Assembly: GCF_027596085.1 (NCBI RefSeq)
Contig: NC_072471.1
Span: 9,055,539-9,119,538, forward strand
Length of the DNA stretch: 64,000 bases
From: Anoplopoma fimbria
Lineage: Eukaryota > Chordata > Actinopteri > Perciformes > Anoplopomatidae
Direction of reading: 5' to 3'
Positions 59,835-64,000 of the stretch are shown here, one piece after another. The translations under genes and the position numbers were made by a program. Below the pieces are notes generated by a model. The model saw only the letters and a list, made by a program, of their open reading frames with translations. It ran no database searches and was not told the origin of the DNA. Position 1 is the first letter of the stretch. The number at the start of each line of letters is the position of its first letter.

Positions 59835-62800
59835 TCATACTATAGTATGTCGGGAAAAGTTGAAAAAAAGTCATAGTATTGTATGTCAAAAAAAAGGCAT
59901 ATTATAGCATGTCAAAAATAAGTCATACTATAGTTTGTCGAAAAAGTTTAAAATAAGTCATAGAATAGTATGTCGGGAAAAGTTAAAAAAAAGTCATACT
60001 ATAGCATGTCGAAAAATAAGTCATACTATAGTATGTCGGGGAAAGTTGAAAAAAAGTCATAGTATTGTATGTCGGAAAAAGTAAAAAAAAAAGGCATACT
60101 ATAGCATGTTGTAAGTCATAAAAAAAAATGTCGGAAAAAGTAAAAAAAAAGTCATACTATAGTATGTCGGAAAAAGTTAAAAATAAGTCATAGTATTGTA
60201 TGTCTGAAAAAGTAAAAAAAAAACTATAGCATGTCATAGTCATATAGCATGTCGAAAAATAAGTCATACTATAGTATGTCGGGAAAAGTTGAAAAAAAGT
60301 CATAGTATTGTATGTCAAAAAAAAGGCATATTATAGCATGTCAAAAATAAGTCATACTATAGTTTGTCGAAAAAGTTTAAAATAAGTCATAGAATAGTAT
60401 GTCGGGAAAAGTAAAAAAAAAAAGTCATACTATAGCATGTCGAAAAATAAGTCATACTATAGTATGTCGGGAAAAGTGAAAAAAAAAAGTCATAGTATTG
60501 TATGTCAAAAAAAAGGCATACTAAAGTTTGTCGAAAAAGTTAAAAATAAGTCATAATATTGTATGTCGGAAAAAGTAAAAAAAAGTCATACTATAGCATG
60601 TCGAAAAATAAGTCATACTATAGTATGTCGGGAAAAGTTGAAAAAAAGTCATAGTATTGTATGTCAAAAAAAAGGCATATTATAGCATGTCAAATAAAAG
60701 TCATACTATAGTTTGTCGAAAAAGTTTAAAATAAGTCATAGAATTGTATGTCGGAAAAAGTAAAAAAAAAAGTCATTTATAGCATGTCGAAAAAAAAAGT
60801 CATACTGTAGTATGTCTAAAAAGTTAAAAATAAGTCATAGTATTGTATGTAAAAAAAAAAAGTAAAAAAAAGTCATACTATAGCAAAAAAAAAAAAAGTC
60901 ATAGTATTGTATGTAAAAAAAAAAGGCATATTATAGCATGTCAAATAAAAGTCATACTATAGTTTGTCGAAAAAGTTTAAAATAAGTCATAGAATTGTAT
61001 GTCGGAAAAAGTAAAAAAAGTCATACTATAGCATGTCGAAAAATAAGTCATACTATAGTATGTCGGGAAAAAGTAAAAATAAGTCATACTATAGTATGTC
61101 GGAAAAAGTTAAAAAAAAGTCATAGTATTGTATGTCGGGAAAAAAAAAAAGGCATATTATAGCATGTCAAAAATAAGTCATACTATAGTATGTCGAAAAA
61201 GTTTAAAATAAGTCATAGAATAGTATGTCGGGTAAAAAAAAGTAGCAAAAAAAAGTCATACTATAGTATGTCGAAAAATAAGTCATACTATAGTATGTCG
61301 GGAAAAGTTGAAAAAAAGTCATAGTATTGTATGTCAAAAAAAAGGCATACTATAGTTTGTCGAAAAAGTTAAAAATAAGTCATAGTATTGTATGTCGGAA
61401 AAAGTAAAAAAAAAAAGTCATACTATAGCATGTCGAAAAATAAGTCATACTATAGTATGTCGGGAAAAGTTGAAAAAAAGTCATAGTATTGTATGTCGGA
61501 AAAAAAAAAGGCAATTATAGCATGTCAAAAAAAGTCATACTATAGTATGTCTAAAAAGTTAAAAAATAAGTCATAGTATTGTATGTCGGAAAAAGTAAAA
61601 ATAAGTCATACTATATGTATGTCTATAGTATGGAAAAGTTGAAAAAAAGTCATAGTATTGTATGTCGGAAAAGTAAAAAAAAAAGGCATATTATAGCATG
61701 TCAAAAAAAAGTCATACTATAGCATGTCGAAAAATAAGTCATACTATAGTATGTCGGGAAAAGTTGAAAAAAAAGTCATCGGGAAAAAAAAAACTATAGC
61801 ATGTCGAAAAATAAGTCATACTATAGTATGTCGGGAAAAGTTAAAAAAAAGTCATAGTATTGTATGTCGGAAAAAAAAAAAGTCATACTATAGTTTGTCG
61901 AAAAAAAAAGTCATACTATAGTAAAAATAAAAAAAAGTCATAGTATTGTATGTCGGAAAAAAAAAAAAAAGTCATACTATAGCATGTCGAAAAATAAGTC
62001 ATACTATAGTATGTCGGGAAAAGTTGAAAAAAAGTCATAGTATTGTATGTAAAAAAAAAAAAGGCATATTATAGCATGTCAAATAAAAGTCATACTATAG
62101 TTTGTCGTTTAAAATAAAAAAGTTTAAAATAAGTCATAGAATTGTATGTCGGAAAAAGTAAAAAAAAAGTCATACTATAGCATGTCGAAAAATAAGTCAT
62201 ACTATAGTTTGTCTAAAAAGTTTAAAATAAGTCATAGTATTGTATGTAAAAAAAAAAGGCAATCATTATAGCATGTCGAAAAAAAGTCATACTGTAGTAT
62301 GTCTAAAAAGTTAAAAATAAGTCATAGTATTGTATGTCGGAAAAAGTAAAAAAAAGTCATACTATAGCATGTCGGAAAATAAGTCATAGTATTGTATGTC
62401 GGAAAAAGTAAAAAAAAGTCATACTATAGCATGTCATACTATAGCAAAAATAAGTCATACTATAGTATCATCTATAGTATGTCGAAAAAGTTAAAAATAA
62501 GTCATAGTATTGTATGTCGGAAAAAGTAAAAAAAAGTCATACTATAGCATGTCGGAAAATAAGTCATACTATAGTATGTCGGAAAAGTTGAAAAAAAGTC
62601 ATAGTATTGTATGTAAAAAAAAAAAGGCAGGCATTATAGCATGTCAAAAATAAGTCATACTATAGTATGTCGAAAAAGTTTAAAATAAGTCATAGAATGT
62701 ATGTCGGAAAAAGTAAAAAAAAAAGTCATACTATAGCATGTCGAAAAATAAGTCATACTATAGTATGTCGAAAAAGTTGAAAATAAGTCATAGTATTGTA

Positions 62801-64000
62801 TGTCGGAAAAAGTAAAAAAAAGTCATACTATAGCATGTCGAAAAATAAGTCATACTATAGTATGTCGGGAAAAGTTGAAAAAAAGTCATAGTATTGTATG
62901 TCAAAAAAAAGGCATATTATAGCATGTCAAATAAAAGTCATACTATAGTTTGTCGAAAAAGTTTAAAATAAGTCATAGAATTGTATGTCGGAAAAAGTAT
63001 AGCAAAAAAAGTCATACTATAGCATGTCGAAAAAGAAAAATAAGTCATACTATAGTATGTCGAAAAAGTAAAAAAAAAAAATAATGTCGAAAAATAAGTC
63101 ATACTATAGTATTGTATTAAAAATAAGTCATAGTATTGTATGTCAAAAAAAAGGCATACTATAGCATGTCGGAAAATAAGTCATAGTATTGTATGTCGGA
63201 AAAAGTAAAAAAAAGTCATACTATAGCATGTCGAAAAATAAGTCATACTATAGTATGTCGGGAAAAGTTGAAAAAAAGTCATAGTATTGTATGTAAAAAA
63301 AAAAAGGCATATTATAGCATGTCAAATAAAAGGCATACTATAGTATGTCGAAAAAGTTAAAAATAAGTCATAGTATTGTATGTCGGAAAAAGTAAAAAAA
63401 AGTCATACTATAGCATGTCGGAAAATAAGTCATAGTATTGTATGTCGGAAAAAGTTGAAAAAAAGTCATAGTATTGTATGTAAAAAAAAAAGGCATATTA
63501 TAGCATGTCAAATAAAAGGCATACTGTAGTATGTCTAAAAAGTTAAAAATAAGTCATAGTATTGTATGTCGGAAAAAGTAAAAAAAAAGTCATACTATAG
63601 CATGTCGAAAAATAAGTCATACTATAGTATGTCGAAAAAGTTAAAAATAAGTCATAGTATTGTATGTCGGAAAAAGTAAAAAAAAAGTCATACTATAGCA
63701 TGTCGGAAAATAAGTCATAGTATTGTATGTCGGAAAAAGTAAAAATAAGTCATACTATAGTATGTCGGGAAAAGTTGAAAAAAAGTCATAGTATTGTATG
63801 TCAAAAAAAAGGCATATTATAGCATGTCAAAAATAAGTCATACTATAGTATGTCGAAAAAGTTTAAAATAAGTCATAGAATAGTATGTCGGGAAAAGTTG
63901 AAAAAAAGTCATACTATAGCATGTCGAAAAATAAGTCATACTATAGTATGTCGGGAAAAGTTGAAAAAAAGTCATAGTATTGTATGTCGGAAAAAGTAAA
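59835..64000 (+). repeat. Satellite array 2 (more than 4.1 kb, runs off the window)
   Basis: Same monomers, same strand orientation and same higher-order variant order as array 1. Compare 60589-60780 and 62820-63000, which repeat the six-variant series almost unchanged. It looks more uniform than the middle of array 1. It lies inside the intron upstream of the liprin-beta exon at 59210-59359, so that intron exceeds 4.6 kb. Confidence 0.95.

Overview
The window is vertebrate nuclear DNA, most likely from a percomorph (spiny-rayed) teleost. Exons are short and bounded by GT-AG introns, the proteins are vertebrate-specific, and the introns carry Tc1-type transposons, MITEs and interspersed repeats of kinds common in that group. 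Nothing prokaryotic is present. It covers parts of three protein-coding genes. Two lie on the + strand and one on the - strand; the last two converge tail to tail.

1-37,870: a synaptotagmin gene of the SYT1/SYT2 type, + strand. Seven exons (2747-33989) encode the transmembrane segment, the acidic linker and both C2 domains with all calcium-binding aspartates. The exon for the lumenal N-terminus lies upstream of the window. Introns are 2-10 kb and mostly unique sequence, with a few old repeats, one near-perfect 76-bp palindrome (21746-21821) and a MITE-like element. The 3'UTR is about 3.9 kb and ends near a polyadenylation signal at 37847.

39,350-57,500: a complete NADH-cytochrome b5 reductase gene, + strand, nine exons, 299 residues. 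The protein looks closest to CYB5R3, but its position tail to tail with a liprin-beta gene matches the human CYB5R2-PPFIBP2 arrangement as I recall it. Intron 3 holds a LINE-type 3' end and a Tc1-derived MITE. Intron 6 holds a complete but dead Tc1-like element inside an unusual set of inverted and direct duplications. Intron 8 (11 kb) starts with a GC donor instead of GT and is almost filled by a tandem satellite.

58,816-64,000: the last three coding exons of a liprin-beta gene, - strand, followed by an intron of which over 4 kb is the same satellite, running off the window end.

The most striking feature is the satellite. Monomers of about 26-36 bp carry the self-complementary core CATACTATAGTATG, and variants are arranged in a recurring six-monomer order (about 190 bp) shared by both arrays. 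The arrays have the same DNA orientation but lie in introns of oppositely transcribed genes, so the two pre-mRNAs would carry complementary copies.
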